Below are positions 23,268 to 34,369 of a stretch of DNA of 64,000 nucleotides, in pieces (position 1 is the first letter of the stretch; every line of letters starts with the position of its first letter). Both the position numbers and the translations under genes were made by a program. The DNA is from Limonium bicolor (Eukaryota; Streptophyta; Magnoliopsida; Caryophyllales; Plumbaginaceae): positions 474,785,375 through 474,849,374 of the forward strand of contig CM041776.1 of assembly GCA_023374045.1 (NCBI GenBank), given 5' to 3'. Below the pieces are notes generated by a model. It was not told the DNA's origin and did not search any database. It was given only the letters and a program-made list of their open reading frames with translations.

Positions 23268-24126
23268 CTGAAGGGAGGTAAATCGTGTGTAGCCCATACC
23301 GTACTACAGGCGATGGCTCAAACCGCCATAGAAGCGATCGACCAACACCTGGCCGGTGTATCCTAAGTCGGGTAGAAGACGGAGGATGGAGGTGAAGGTG
23401 CGGTAGTACTCGTCAACAGACATCTTCTCTGTCATCTTTAAGGCATCCAGCTCTAGCCTTTTCTTGGTTTTTCACATGCTCCGGGTAGTATTTGGAACGG
23501 AGGAGTGAGGCAAAGGACTCCCAATCGAAGGTGGGGTCGTTGACATGCTCATGCTTGACCAGCTTCCACCAATCCATGGCTGCATCTTTCAGATAGTAGG
23601 CAGCAACTCTAACTCGAACTCTAGCAGGAGCTTCGAGGGTTTCGAACGCGGTCTCCATCTAGGAGATATAGGCTTCGAGCTTAGCCGGATCACTCTCGCC
23701 CCTGAAGCAAGGAGGGCGCGAGTTCCGCTACAGCTTTACCCAGTTGGCTTCTCTGGGTGGAGGGGGGGATTGGCCCCGCTTGGTTCTGTTGGTTTTGTTG
23801 ATTTTGTTGCATTGCATTGATTACTTGTGGTAGCATCTGCGCTACCGTGGCGGCGACGATCTCTGCTATTGTCTGCGCACCGGGTCCATCAGATGTCTCT
23901 CCCCTAGGTCGGCCTCGACCTCGTCCTGACATCTGAACATTTAGCATTTACATTAGGCTTCACAAGATATGACCTAAAGGTCTTGGAATTAAAACAAAGG
24001 TATCGTTCATAAGAACGTCAAGGGTATCTGTTATTAATAACGGTAGTTCCTAGTTAGGTTTCTAAGTATCGTCTTAAGATGGTTGAAATCCTAACTCGGT
24101 AATCCCTTATGCTCGTAACTATGGAC

Positions 24127-24154
24127 ATCAGAGCGTTACTACGCTCTGATACCA
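24127..24154 (-). other. G1 primer-binding site with hairpin
   Basis: On the minus strand TGGTATCAGAGC (24154-24143) lies 5 bases after the LTR. ATCAGAGCG and CGCTCTGAT (24127-24135 and 24142-24150) form a 9-bp stem that overlaps most of the binding site. Confidence 0.85.
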
Positions 24155-24159
24155 CTTTT

Positions 24160-27100
24160 CGTAACACCCCTACCGTTTAATCCTATTCTTACCATCTAAT
24201 CGTCTTGTTTTAATCTATCAGTTCGCAGCGGAATTATTACTATTACTACGGCGGGCGATACAACCGCTAACCGCCCATACGGCTAGCAAGGCTTACGCTA
24301 CTTACAGTCACGGTCTGATGCTCAAAGTATACCGAGCTACCACAATTACTTACCCATTCCAAAACTAACATACTTACAATCCTGGATCACCGAGTATTTA
24401 AAGTGTATTCAATTACATTCCCTTTTCCATCTTTCCAAAAGAATGAGTTTCTACCAACTACTCATTATACCCAATCTCCGTCCTATCACATCCAAAAAGG
24501 TGTACCCCATGGTACACCGGCTATCAAAAAGCTACAGCCGTGTACTACAAGGTACACCATTCATAATTCATAATTACAATCAAAAGGGAGACAAGAAACA
24601 AGCTACTCTCTCACAATCTTCATCCTTCTCTTGTACCTGCGTGTAGTAAAAACATCGCCCCAGGGGCTCAGCAAAGCTGCGCATGAACTCCGCATATACC
24701 GCGTGCTAGCTAGGCACGCCGACTAATTAAGGTCAAATAGGTATGCGGTTCATTTTTCTTATCATACATACATGCTTGCATACAATATACATTCACATGC
24801 AATACTTCATACAATGCAAGATAGCGATACAATAGCACACACACTTACTTACCTTCACCGTGTTAGCCAATTTACGCATCCGGGTTAATCGGAATGCTAT
24901 TTACTCTTTACTCATTACACATTCTTACACTTACTTTACTTACTTACTTCCATTTACTTACTTACTCATTCTTATTTACTTACTCATACTCAAGTTAAGT
25001 CGGTATGACCTCTGGCCCGGGGGCTACACCGTCCCACCACTGGGATTTACTTGACTCACCAATCCGGGATGCTACCCACTTAAGGGATTTGGGCCGCGGA
25101 CCAGTTTAATAGTCAGGAATCGGATCCAACCTCTTGTGTCTCCTCATCCTCACGCGTGGCCGAAACTATATCGGACTTCTACTCATTCCAATTTAATTAC
25201 CAATTAAGTTAGATTGGTTAGCTTGTTAGGAATCAGTTAGAAGTCCAATAACAATCACAATCGGTCACAGTACAAGAAAACATACATACACACATTCATA
25301 TCCATCCATACATTTCATGAATTATACAAACTAAGATTTAAAGAAAATATACACAACATACAACACTACATATTCACAAGTAAGCATGATAACTCCGATT
25401 CGTGCATTTATCTTATTTGGTGATCAATTAGCACACAACACACAAATCAGAGTAACCAAGATAGCATACGGGGCATGAGGAATTCATACCATTCACCGTT
25501 GTACTTGTATCCCAACGTTCCTTCGGTGCTCACAAATCAAGTCCTATAACATACATATGTTCGAGTGATTAATTTAACTATCATTAACTTAATTCGATTA
25601 CGCTTGCGTTTCCTAAGTCATACTTACTAAGTCCTTTCCATTCTTACACTTACACATTACTTACTTACTCTTCTTTACTTTAAGTTTATTTCCTTAACAT
25701 TGGTACATTGATATATGTACACTTATATATGTGGGTATACATATATATATATGTTATTATTATTAATTAAAAAAATTTTTTTGACTCGACCGGACTTGCA
25801 AGTCCGGTCGCAAGTTCGGTCCATTCCAGTAGCTCACATTACGGGAAAGTCTTCTGGTCCGACCGAACTTGCATGTCTGGTCGCAAGTCCGGTCTATTCC
25901 AAAAGGTTTCAGACGGGAAAATTTTCTGGTCCGACCGAACTTGCATGTCCGGTCGCAAGTCCGGTCCATTCCAGAAGGCTCCCGTCTTTGTGATTCTGGG
26001 CTCGACCGAACTTGCAAGTCTGGTCGCAAATCCAGTCCGGCCCAGTACTTCAGTTTTAAAAATCTGTTTTCAGTTGGTTTCTTTACCCATTACTTCCCCA
26101 TTGTTCCTACACTTATTCCCACATGTTTTACCACTACTTAAACACTATAAATCATGTTATTTCACTCCTTAATCCCTTACACAATCCTATGCTACTTTAT
26201 ATACAAAATTTTCCAAGTTTCAACTCAACACTCACATTGTTTCTTCCCTTATTACATTCTTGCTACAGATTTTGACACTTACACTCCCCTTCTATAACTC
26301 CCTCTCCTAATGTCATTTCTAACACTCCTAATGCATTACAATACATTAGCTACCTCTCTCAAAACTACCCACTAATTAACTCCATTCAACATCTGTTACA
26401 ATATACATTATTCACCTAGTTTCTAGTTCATTAAGTGTTCTAATCCTAGGTAAATTTTGCCAGTCTCCCCTATATTTTTATACTCTCACACACATTGTTT
26501 TCACACACATTATCACTTATCCCACCTGTTTATACACAACAACAATATACCAAGTTCTTCTACACGAAACTACCCATTTAACACTGCAAAACTCCTGCAC
26601 TTATCATCTCAATCCCAATCTAGTTTGTGACCGTTTTTACACTCTTTTAAAGCTTCAACACAACTCAATTCTTCCTCTACACTACACTATTGTTAATTAC
26701 CATTTTACAATACAAATTTTACTCTTTTAAAACTGTTACACAAGCACATAAAAGACTACACAAAGGTAAGCACAATTTACCTTGTTTCTCCTCTAGTTTT
26801 CTTTCTCCTTCTTTCTTGCTTCTTCCCTTCCTCTTCCTCTTCTCTTCCCACCGGTTTGTAAATCAAATTCTTACACTACAACCCATACAAATACATACTT
26901 CAATACTAAAACTAACCCTAACCATTATCTAAGTTTTAATGTAGGTTTTAGGGTTTAGAAATCTCATTACCTTGCAACGGTGTGTAGGTAATGCTTGGAA
27001 TGGTTCAAGGACAATCTTTCTCACCCTCCAAGAGTGACAAAATCGGCTAGAGTGCAAGGGAGCAAACAAAAGTTTAGTTCCAATTTCGTTTTGCCCATAA

Positions 27101-27952
27101 GGCTAGAAAAACAATGGAGTTTCAAGAAGATTTTTACCTCAAAATAACAAGAAGAAGAAGGTGGTTATAGTGGTAGTCTTGAAGCTCCAAATGGGGTATA
27201 CCCATGAAAACTAAAATGCTCCTTTTCGGATTTTAAAAAGAGGGTAGTGTTCCCCTTGATGAGAGGAAGACAATGGTGTAGTTTTTATAATTTTTGGAAG
27301 GGATTCAAGGAGTAACAAGAGGAGAGAAGTTGGTGTTTTTGTGGTTTCTCTCAATCTCCATAGCCATCGGTTGGAGGAAGAAGATGAAAGAAAAGGAGAG
27401 TGAGGGAGGGGGCTTGTACGTGAGTGAGGAGAATGTGAGGGTAGGAGAGAGAGAGAGTGCGAGGTAGACTTGTTACTTATTGCTTTTTAAGTTCCTTGTC
27501 TTTTGTAAATGAAAAAGGAAGTAAAGAGAGGGTGTGAGAGAGGGTCAAAATCGGACCACACAGCCCCCCCCCCCCCCCACACACACACTCTACTTCTTAT
27601 TTTAAAAGTGAACACATAAGTTTGGTCTATTTATGTTTCTACCCACAACTTCCCGTTTTTGAGAGTTTTTTACTATTTTCTCGTTTTATTGTTTTTATTG
27701 GTTCTAAAGCTTCACTAATATTTATTAATGATTATTTAGTTGACCAAAATTGTTACAAGTCTATTTGACCGCTTAAAGATGCGTTTTCCTGGTTACCTCG
27801 AAAAACGCACTTTAAGGTTCGTTAGCGTTTTTAATCCGTTTCAAGGATCCGTTTTCTTCGGGATTTGTTCCCTCTTGATTATTTACACTTAATTAAGCTT
27901 ATAAATTATTTATTAGCCTAATTAATCACTATTTTTAATTACGGGGTATTTC
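24160..27952 (-). mobile_element. G1 5' LTR
   Basis: This LTR pairs with 8853-12648 along its length. It has the same palindromic array (25787-26045) and the same donor-like sites. The terminal bases are altered (TGTTACG at one end). Many of the differences from its partner are one-base indels. It also contains a 13-base poly-C run near 27568. Confidence 0.9.
25787..26045. repeat. Palindromic tandem array in G1 5' LTR
   Basis: This is the counterpart of 10487-10745. It starts with the same perfect 22-bp palindrome (25788-25809) and has four units at a spacing of about 72 bp. Confidence 0.9.
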
Positions 27953-28525
27953 CTGTGTTTTAAATTGTTTTTGATAAACAGAGAGGATCATTTTCAGATT
28001 TTGTATAACCCAATGTTTCCAGAAAAATACTTAATCTAGCAAACCACTACCTGGATGCTTGTTTTAATCCATAAAGATATTTCTTTAGGCGACAAGCATT
28101 TATGTTTTTGTCAACATCTAGACCTTTTGGAATCTGCATGTATATTTCTTCTTGGAGATTTCCATGAATGAAAGCATTGTTGACATCTAGTTGGTTTATT
28201 TCCCATCTTTTTTAACAGCTATGGCTAGAATTGTTCTAATGGTGGTCATGCGAACCACAGGAGAGAAAGTTTCTGTGTAATCTAGACCATATTTTTGACT
28301 GAATCCTTTGGCTACAAATCTAGCCTTATATCTTTCAAGAGTCCCATCTGATTTTAACTTTGTTTTGAAAACCCACTTACACCCTATGGCTTTTTTTGTG
28401 TTTTGGAAGCTTTGTGAGCTCCCAAGTTCATTGTTAATGAGGGTTGTAAGTTTCGGAGTTAATAGCTTTAAGCCAATGTGGATGTTTGGCAGCTTCTTCA
28501 TATGTTTGTGGGTCTTGGATATCAA
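27953..28525 (-). pseudogene. C1 reverse transcriptase, N-terminal half
   Basis: The frame at 28196-28525 reads [29 protein letters not shown] and [11 protein letters not shown], canonical copia RT. After one frameshift the minus strand continues [23 protein letters not shown] with the first catalytic Asp in QLDV. It goes on to [10 protein letters not shown] and GYTKSENDP, then ends at the G1 junction. The other half resumes at 8852. A stop after LKQASR and at least two frameshifts are present. Confidence 0.9.
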
Positions 28526-28674
28526 GGATTTGATCTAGGGTATTTCTGTTTGAGATTGAAGTAGCTGTTAAAGAAAGAGATGGAGTAATATCAGTAAGAG
28601 AAGTATGGGGAGAAGATAGATTTTGATATTGGGTGTTGAGTCTGGTTTTGAGAATGTCTGTAAAAGGATCTCTG

Positions 28675-30729
28675 TCAAACTGAGTGGAACCAGTGTGATA
28701 ATCTTGGAGGTAAGAGGGAGGATATTGTTCTAGTAGATCTCCGAAGTGTGTCAACATTGGTGGAGTCAAGAGTGTAATTGTGGATTTGATCTGCTGAATG
28801 AGAATCTGTTTCAGAAAGAGTGGGAGGTTGTGTTTCTAATGGTGTAGGGTCTGAATTCAGTAATGCAGGTGTATTATTGTCAGGGAATATATCAGGCTGC
28901 GTGTTGTGGTAAAGAGGAGAAGGGAGGTCATCATCAGAAACATAGACTGGTTCTGGAATAGAAGGAGGAGAGATGGCATCTGAAACAGCTTTATCAAGAG
29001 GAATGTCTAGATGAGGATGTTTAAATGGAAAAACAGACTCATGAAAAATAGTATCTCTTGATGTTATTATTTTATAGTTGTCTAATTGCAGTAGTTTGTA
29101 ACCCTTTTGGTGTTCAGCTAAACCTAGATAAATGCAAGGAGTGGATTTTGAAGCGAATTTTCCTTGTTTTGTGCCTAGAATCAGAGCATAAACTAGACAA
29201 CCAAAAGGTTTAAGGTTTGAGTAATCTACTACTTTGTTGTGCAATACCTCATAAGGTGCTTTCCCTTGAAGAGAAGAAGAAGGCAATTTGTTTATCAGAT
29301 CAGTGGCAGTTAAGAGACATTCACCCCAATATTGTAATGGAATTTGTGATTGATGATATAGGGCACGAGCTGTTTCCATTAAGTAACGGTGTTTTCGCTC
29401 AACTATCCCGTTTTGTTGTGGGGAATGGGGACAAGACTTTTGATGAATGATTCCTAAAGAATTAAAATATTGTTTACCTTGATTAGAACTTCCTAACTCA
29501 AAAGCATTATCAGAACAGATGCATTTGACTCTTTTTTCAAATTGTCTTTCGACATATGTAATGAAAAGTTGAATGAAATGAAATGCTTCAGATTTAGAAT
29601 GAAGGAGTTTAATCCAAAGAGCTCTACTTTTGTCATCAACAATGCTGAGAAAGTACTTTTTATTGTCATGACTTGGCTGTCTAAAAGGGCCACAAATATC
29701 AATATGAACAAGATCAAAAATTTCAGAACTTGTTGTAACAGATCGAGGAAATGGTAATCTATGATTTTTTGCTCTGTTGCAACTATCACAGAAAAAAGTC
29801 TTATCTAAATCAGCACGTTTAATCAATTTGAACTGGACAAGTTTGTCTAACGGGGTATGACCTAATCTCAAATGCCACAAATACATATCAGTAGGAACAG
29901 AACAAGAGACTTTCTCTTTATTAACTTCTGGTGTCAAACTTTGTACAGAAAAATTATCAACAGGTTTTGAAGACAGAATTGGATTACAAAGTTCATCACG
30001 TGTTGACAGAAAAACATCTAATGAACTAGGATTCAAAACATAAAGGCCTTTCTTTTCAAAGGCAAATTTTACAGTGTTCTTGTCATCATGGTCCTGCAAG
30101 ATACACAGGTTCGGATATATTAACAGTTTAGCATCTATTTGTTGAAGGAACTTACGCACTGAAAGAAGATGAAATTGGAAAGTAGGAACATATAAAACTG
30201 ATTTTAAACAGAAAGTTGTGGAAAGTTTGACAGTTCCATATCCCTTAATGCAACCATTATGACCATCAGGCATACGCACAGAGTTATGACATGCAATGAA
30301 ATCAGTATCTATAAACAAGTTTATATTTCCACATATATGATCTGTAGTGCCAGAATCGATCACCCAGGAATTTGTCAAATCATGGATTATAGTTGCATTT
30401 AAGGAAGAGACACCAATACCTGTTAACTGATTGTAAAAATCAGTTCCTTGGGGTTGCACAGCTTGCAGATTTTGCTCCATGTATGCTCCGAGGGATGCCA
30501 GTTGCCGTTGATTGAGCCCCGGAACTGGTGTCTTGTTGTCTCGGAAGTAATTGGTCAGAGCTGAAAGGTGTTCCTTGTTAAACCCTACAACAGGGGTGTC
30601 GGTTGATTCAAGAGAGGTGGAATCATCGGTGACAGCGGAAGAGATGGGTTTCTTGGTCTTGTTACGCCAGTAAGAAGGGAAATTACCGGTGACCCAAAAG
30701 CATTCTTCGACAGTATGGCCGATTTTCAT
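28675..30729 (-). pseudogene. C1 protease and integrase
   Basis: This 684-codon open stretch is the best-preserved coding piece in the window. The aspartic protease motif WVIDSGTTDHICG is at residues 122-134. The pre-integrase motif HLRLGH is at 286-291 and CDSCNRAK at 314-321. Integrase catalytic residues are D344 (HIDICGP), D407 (CSDN) and E444 (NGIVERKHR). It then runs through IPLQYWGE and the GCLVYAL and KGYKLL segments to the linker before RT. Integrase would insert the DNA copy. It is joined to Gag by one frameshift near 30740 and to RT by frameshifts around 28500-28770. Confidence 0.93.
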
Positions 30730-30741
30730 GCAATGCGTGCA
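30700..30741 (-). other. C1 Gag zinc knuckle across the frameshift
   Basis: CTHCMKIGHTVEEC, a CX2CX4HX4C motif, is encoded here. Its first residues lie upstream of the pol-frame Met at 30729. The upstream Gag frame reaches the same bases shifted by one (PKASARIA instead of PQGKC). One indel therefore separates Gag from pol. Confidence 0.85.
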
Positions 30742-31586
30742 CTTGCCTTGGGGTCGGTGTGGGCGATTGTCTCCCTAGTAGCCTGATTGGGTCGACTCCC
30801 AGAGTTAGGGTTTGCACTTGCGAAGGCCAGACCATCCCCGGTTTCTGGTTTGCGCATCTTACGGGAAAGACGATGGTGTTCTTCTTGGCGCAGCATAGAG
30901 TAAACACTTTCGATCGAAGGTAGAGGAGAAAGCATGAGAATGTTACTACGCAGAGATTTGTAGGAATCGTGCAAACCCATTAAGAAGTCAAAAACTCGTT
31001 CGTTTTCACGGTGCTTCTGGAGGTCGACCGCAGAGCCGCAAGTGCAAGGTGAGATGTTGACCAACTCGTTCTGCTCATTCCAGATCTTTATCCAACGGGT
31101 GTAGTAGTCGTTGATACTGTCGTTACCTTGTTCAATGTGGTGTGACTCCTGGCAAAGAGAATAGAGAAGAGTCCCAGGTGGGTCATCCCATCGCTTACAT
31201 AGATTCGACCAAACTTCAGCGGTGGTAGCATAGTATATGACGCTTTCCTTGATGGATTCACTCAGAGCACTAAACAACCAAGCGAGGACCATGCTATTTG
31301 CTTTGTCCCAGTCGAGCTGTTTATCGGCGTCGTAGTCACTGCGTTTTACAGTGCCGGTGAGAAACCCAAATTTCGATTTTGTGGAAAGACCAACGAGGAA
31401 AGAACGCTTCCAGGTAGCGAATCTTTTGCCGTCGAATTTGTGTGCGAGCAAAGAACTGGGGCTGTCGGAAGGGTGGATGTATAGAATTTTATCCTTTTCT
31501 GGTTTTCTTGTATCACCGGTAGATGGATCGGGAATGGGTGTTTTGTTGGAGTCGCTGGCAGCGGGGTCAGGGATGTTGTCGGCCAT
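30742..31586 (-). pseudogene. C1 Gag
   Basis: A frame of about 280 codons starts at ATG 31586, about 95 bp inside the primer-binding site. It has HKFDGKRFATWKRSFLVGL, LTGTVKR, and WLFSALSESIKESVIYYATTAEVWSNLCKRW, the copia Gag (retrotran_gag_2/UBN2) pattern. It also has VFDFLMGLHDSYKSLRSNILML and SMLRQEE. It runs nearly to the zinc knuckle before shifting frame. Gag forms the particle around element RNA. The start is supported by the short leader and by the absence of Gag-like sequence upstream. Confidence 0.92.
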
Positions 31587-31680
31587 TGAAACGCAACGGA
31601 GGTCAAGAAGAAGAAAGGGTTTATTTTCTTGATTTGTCGACTTTAGGCATTGTGAATGTGTATTGCTCTAATCTCGGGGA

Positions 31681-31692
31681 CATCTGATACCA
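31681..31692 (-). other. C1 primer-binding site
   Basis: On the minus strand TGGTATCAGATG directly abuts the LTR end. It fits a tRNA-Met 3' end, with the final C replaced by T-G relative to TGGTATCAGAGC. Confidence 0.85.
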
Positions 31693-31860
31693 TGAGAAAT
31701 TAGAACTTGTATTATTGCCTAATAATGTGTATTACAACAATAAGCTACGGGCCTGTATATATACAAGTGATATACTATGAACTTAGTATATAGACATGGG
31801 CCGGGCTGGCCAGTTACAACAGAGAGGGTCTTAAGACATATGGGCTATTATGTTCTAACA
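31693..31860 (-). mobile_element. C1 5' LTR
   Basis: This 168-bp LTR pairs with 7684-7851 and is followed by TCCGG. Confidence 0.93.
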
Positions 31861-34369
31861 TCCGGGTGCTAAATTGGATAGGCGCTAGTATTGCAAATTA
31901 TTAGGAATTATTTTGTTAAGTATTGAAATTGAAATTGAGATCGAGACCCCTAATTATGTTCAATTTTTATGTTGACGACTTGGTTAGTAGTACCATGTTG
32001 AATAATAGCATGAAAGGTACTAAGGGATGGAACAATTGGTTGTCAATTATTTATAAAGGACCTTTTGAGTTCTTGAAATATAATTAGTTGGTTGAATAAA
32101 AGGGAGAATGGATTTGTGATTAAGACTTTTATAACGTGGTAATTATTGATGTATGTGCGGTTCGTAGCTAGACGAAGTATATGAAAACTAATGTGCTGGT
32201 CCCCTTGCATCTTTAGATGTGTATACTAAGTGATTGTTTGTGTTGAGCTTTTCGAGAAGTTTTGTGATAAATATTTATAATGTGATAGTGCTTTTTGGTG
32301 AATCTCATGCTAATTATTGAAGAGGCCCTGGTGTTCTTATTTATTTAAATTTATTTGCGTAATTGTTTGTATTATAAATCTTGGTGAATCCTTATAGCTT
32401 GTTACGAAATGTTAACTTTGTCTCGTTGTACAATAGTAAAAGGGTAGTATTTAACTGAGCTTTCAGTGTTTGGAAATAACTTGAATCTTGTAGACTAAAT
32501 AGAGGAAGCATTAAGTAGATAGAGAAAGGATCAGAATTACGATCCCTGTAACTAGAGATTTTTGTAGAAATTAGTGATGGAATTGTTGTGTTGGTCTTAT
32601 CGGTTATGTTATAGGGTCGAGAGGTTGACTTGAGCTAATGGAAGTGTCTAAATTGTAATTATGATTAAAATGGAAAAGGGGTAAGGGTATGAGTTGTGAG
32701 GACGCTTTGTTGTGATTCCTGTTATGTCCAAGTATGAACTTTATACTAACTTTTAGGAGGTGAAATATGATGATAATTAACCTTTTGGTTGATTTGAAAT
32801 TACAAATATGTTTTGCTCTTCCGTTGGGCTAGGTAGTTCATTGATTGGATGTATTTGCTTCGCTTGTCTTTTGGATGCGTATATTATTATTACTTAACTT
32901 TAGAATTATTGAGATCTATTACAATGGATATCTATTTTAAGATGATGGTTTGGTTAATTCTTATGTTAAGTGTGGTGGAGTCACTTGTGTCCAGGCTGAC
33001 TGGAAATTATTTGGAGATGTGTGATAGTTTGGAACTTATGATGAGTCTTCATTGTCGATTGTTAATTGGTTAACAGCGTCTTGATTTGTAATAGTACAAA
33101 GTATATTAGTTATTGACTCATTGATGGTCAATGAGTAACTGTAGTTTTGGTAATTGATTTGAGAGGTAATCAACTGCTATACAAAAAAAAAACTTTTTTT
33201 TATGACGATTTGCGAGAGACTTATCCTGGATCACATGGTTGGTGTTATGTTTGAGAAAACAAAATGATACAATCATGGATAGGAGATTGGGTGTAATATC
33301 TTTGTGATTTTATGGGGTTTTATTTCATTTAGGTTTTAAGATTTTAGTTGGGAGCTTGTATACAGATCTTGGTTATGTTGGTAAGCAATGGTTGGTGTTT
33401 GAGTCTTTGGCTATTGACTTTTGCATGAGGGAGTAGGTTAACTGGTGAATGGTGACCCTTGAGTTGAATGTTTCTTATATGTATGTGATGTGAATATTAG
33501 AGGTAGAATATTAAACTTTTAGCATTATCAGCTGAGAGGTATAGACTCGGAAAATAATGACTTATGTATGACTTTGGCAGTGAAAATTGGGTAATGGAGG
33601 CGTACTGATTTCATGGTTGTTGTGATGATTTTGCCTAGTATGAGATTGTTTGAGAATGTGGAGTTAGTTAAATGTTTAAGATGTATGGGAAATTGGATGA
33701 TTGATTTCAGGTCTGGAATAGGTATAAAAATTCCCATTTACCTTGTAAATAGATCTCCTGGAATGTTAATGAAATTTTCTGAGCTCAGTATTGTATATAA
33801 GAAGAAGAACTTGTTACAACGAAGGAAAGTAGGGGTATTGTTTAGGTTACAAGATGAAAATTGTAGGGATCTAGGATTTTAGTTCGTGAAATGACATTTA
33901 TATTTTGGGAAATTTTATGGGGAAGGTTAATAAAAGTAGTCTGAATAAACTTGATCCTTAGTAATTCAGTGGTGGTTAAGAGATGAGTTGGAGATTAGTT
34001 CTATGAATTCCTTTAAATGTTGACTTATGTTTCATGTGTATTGAGTTAATTTATTTATCATCCTTGGTGAAGATTGGAATCCTGATACATGAATGTTAAG
34101 GTGTTGATCCTGATTTCTTGAAAGGCATGAGATATAGTAAGTGTTATCGGTGGATTTAAAAAAAAAAAGAAACTGTCCCGGTAAATGTGTGGATTGATAT
34201 GATATGTACTGGTATTGGATTCGTGTTATTAATGTGATGTGATGATTATGGAATGGTTGAATTGGTTTGGACTTCGGTCCTATGTGTTGGTTTGTCTTAA
34301 TGTCTTGGACTTCAGTATATGTGGAAAACCACTTAAATTGGCTTGAATTTTTGGTTGATGTATTGGAAG
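31861..34369 (+). mobile_element. E1 interior, 3' part
   Basis: AT-rich sequence resumes after C1 (TCCGG at 31861-31865). No coding domain is convincing. A stretch near 32060 (GPFEFLK) faintly recalls the integrase C-terminus but is too short to call. From 33274 onward it matches 2160-3240. From 33538 it is the first unit of the 3.27-kb tandem duplication. Confidence 0.6.

Larger units (their letters stand above)
22436..23947 (-). pseudogene. G1 Gag (two zinc knuckles, two intron-like gaps)
   Basis: Starting at MSGRGRGRPRGE (about 23932; an in-frame ATG lies at 23947), the N-terminus is Gln/Asn rich (QQNQQNQQN). The retrotransposon Gag core follows: YYLKDAAMDWWKL and WESFASLLRSKYYP (23413-23658). 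After the segment at 23145-23267 comes ECYHAASRVEITCQLRDEE. After 22780-22863 come knuckle one, CRKCNQDHPGKDC (CX2CX3HX4C), and knuckle two, CYNCQKPGHTANKC (CX2CX4HX4C). Gag would assemble particles and bind RNA. Frameshifts occur near 23690, 23660, 23410, 23050 and between the knuckles, and a TAG follows knuckle two near GDAPT. Confidence 0.88.
8853..27952 (-). mobile_element. G1, Ty3/gypsy chromovirus (Tekay/Del-like)
   Basis: This is a 19.1-kb element with LTRs of about 3.8 kb, inserted in C1's reverse transcriptase. CTGTG lies at both edges (8850-8854 and 27953-27957) with small terminal losses, giving an imperfect 5-bp duplication. The minus-strand order is 5' LTR, primer-binding site, Gag with two zinc knuckles, AlkB-like frame, protease, reverse transcriptase, RNase H, integrase, chromodomain-like tail, polypurine tract, 3' LTR. 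Long LTRs, gypsy order and the tail with WELE suggest the Tekay/Del lineage; that lineage name is an inference. C2 is inserted between the chromodomain and the polypurine tract. All coding domains carry frameshifts. Confidence 0.92.
7684..31860 (-). mobile_element. C1, Ty1/copia element (contains G1 and C2)
   Basis: Terminal 168-bp direct repeats (7684-7851 and 31693-31860) are flanked by a perfect 5-bp duplication TCCGG (7679-7683, 31861-31865). The primer-binding site (minus) is at 31681-31692 and the polypurine tract (minus) at 7852-7866. Subtracting G1 leaves about 5.1 kb, a normal copia length. Domain order on the minus strand is Gag, zinc knuckle, protease, integrase, reverse transcriptase, RNase H, which is the copia order. 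By eye the two LTRs differ at 7 of 168 positions. Confidence 0.95.

Noticed and set aside
27560..27582. Poly-C run as a functional element
   Set aside because: The partner LTR has a short run at the same place. It is a slippage tract or sequencing artefact.
32849..33073. 74-codon frame in E1 interior as a pol remnant
   Set aside because: Only vague hydrophobic similarity. No catalytic motif could be matched.
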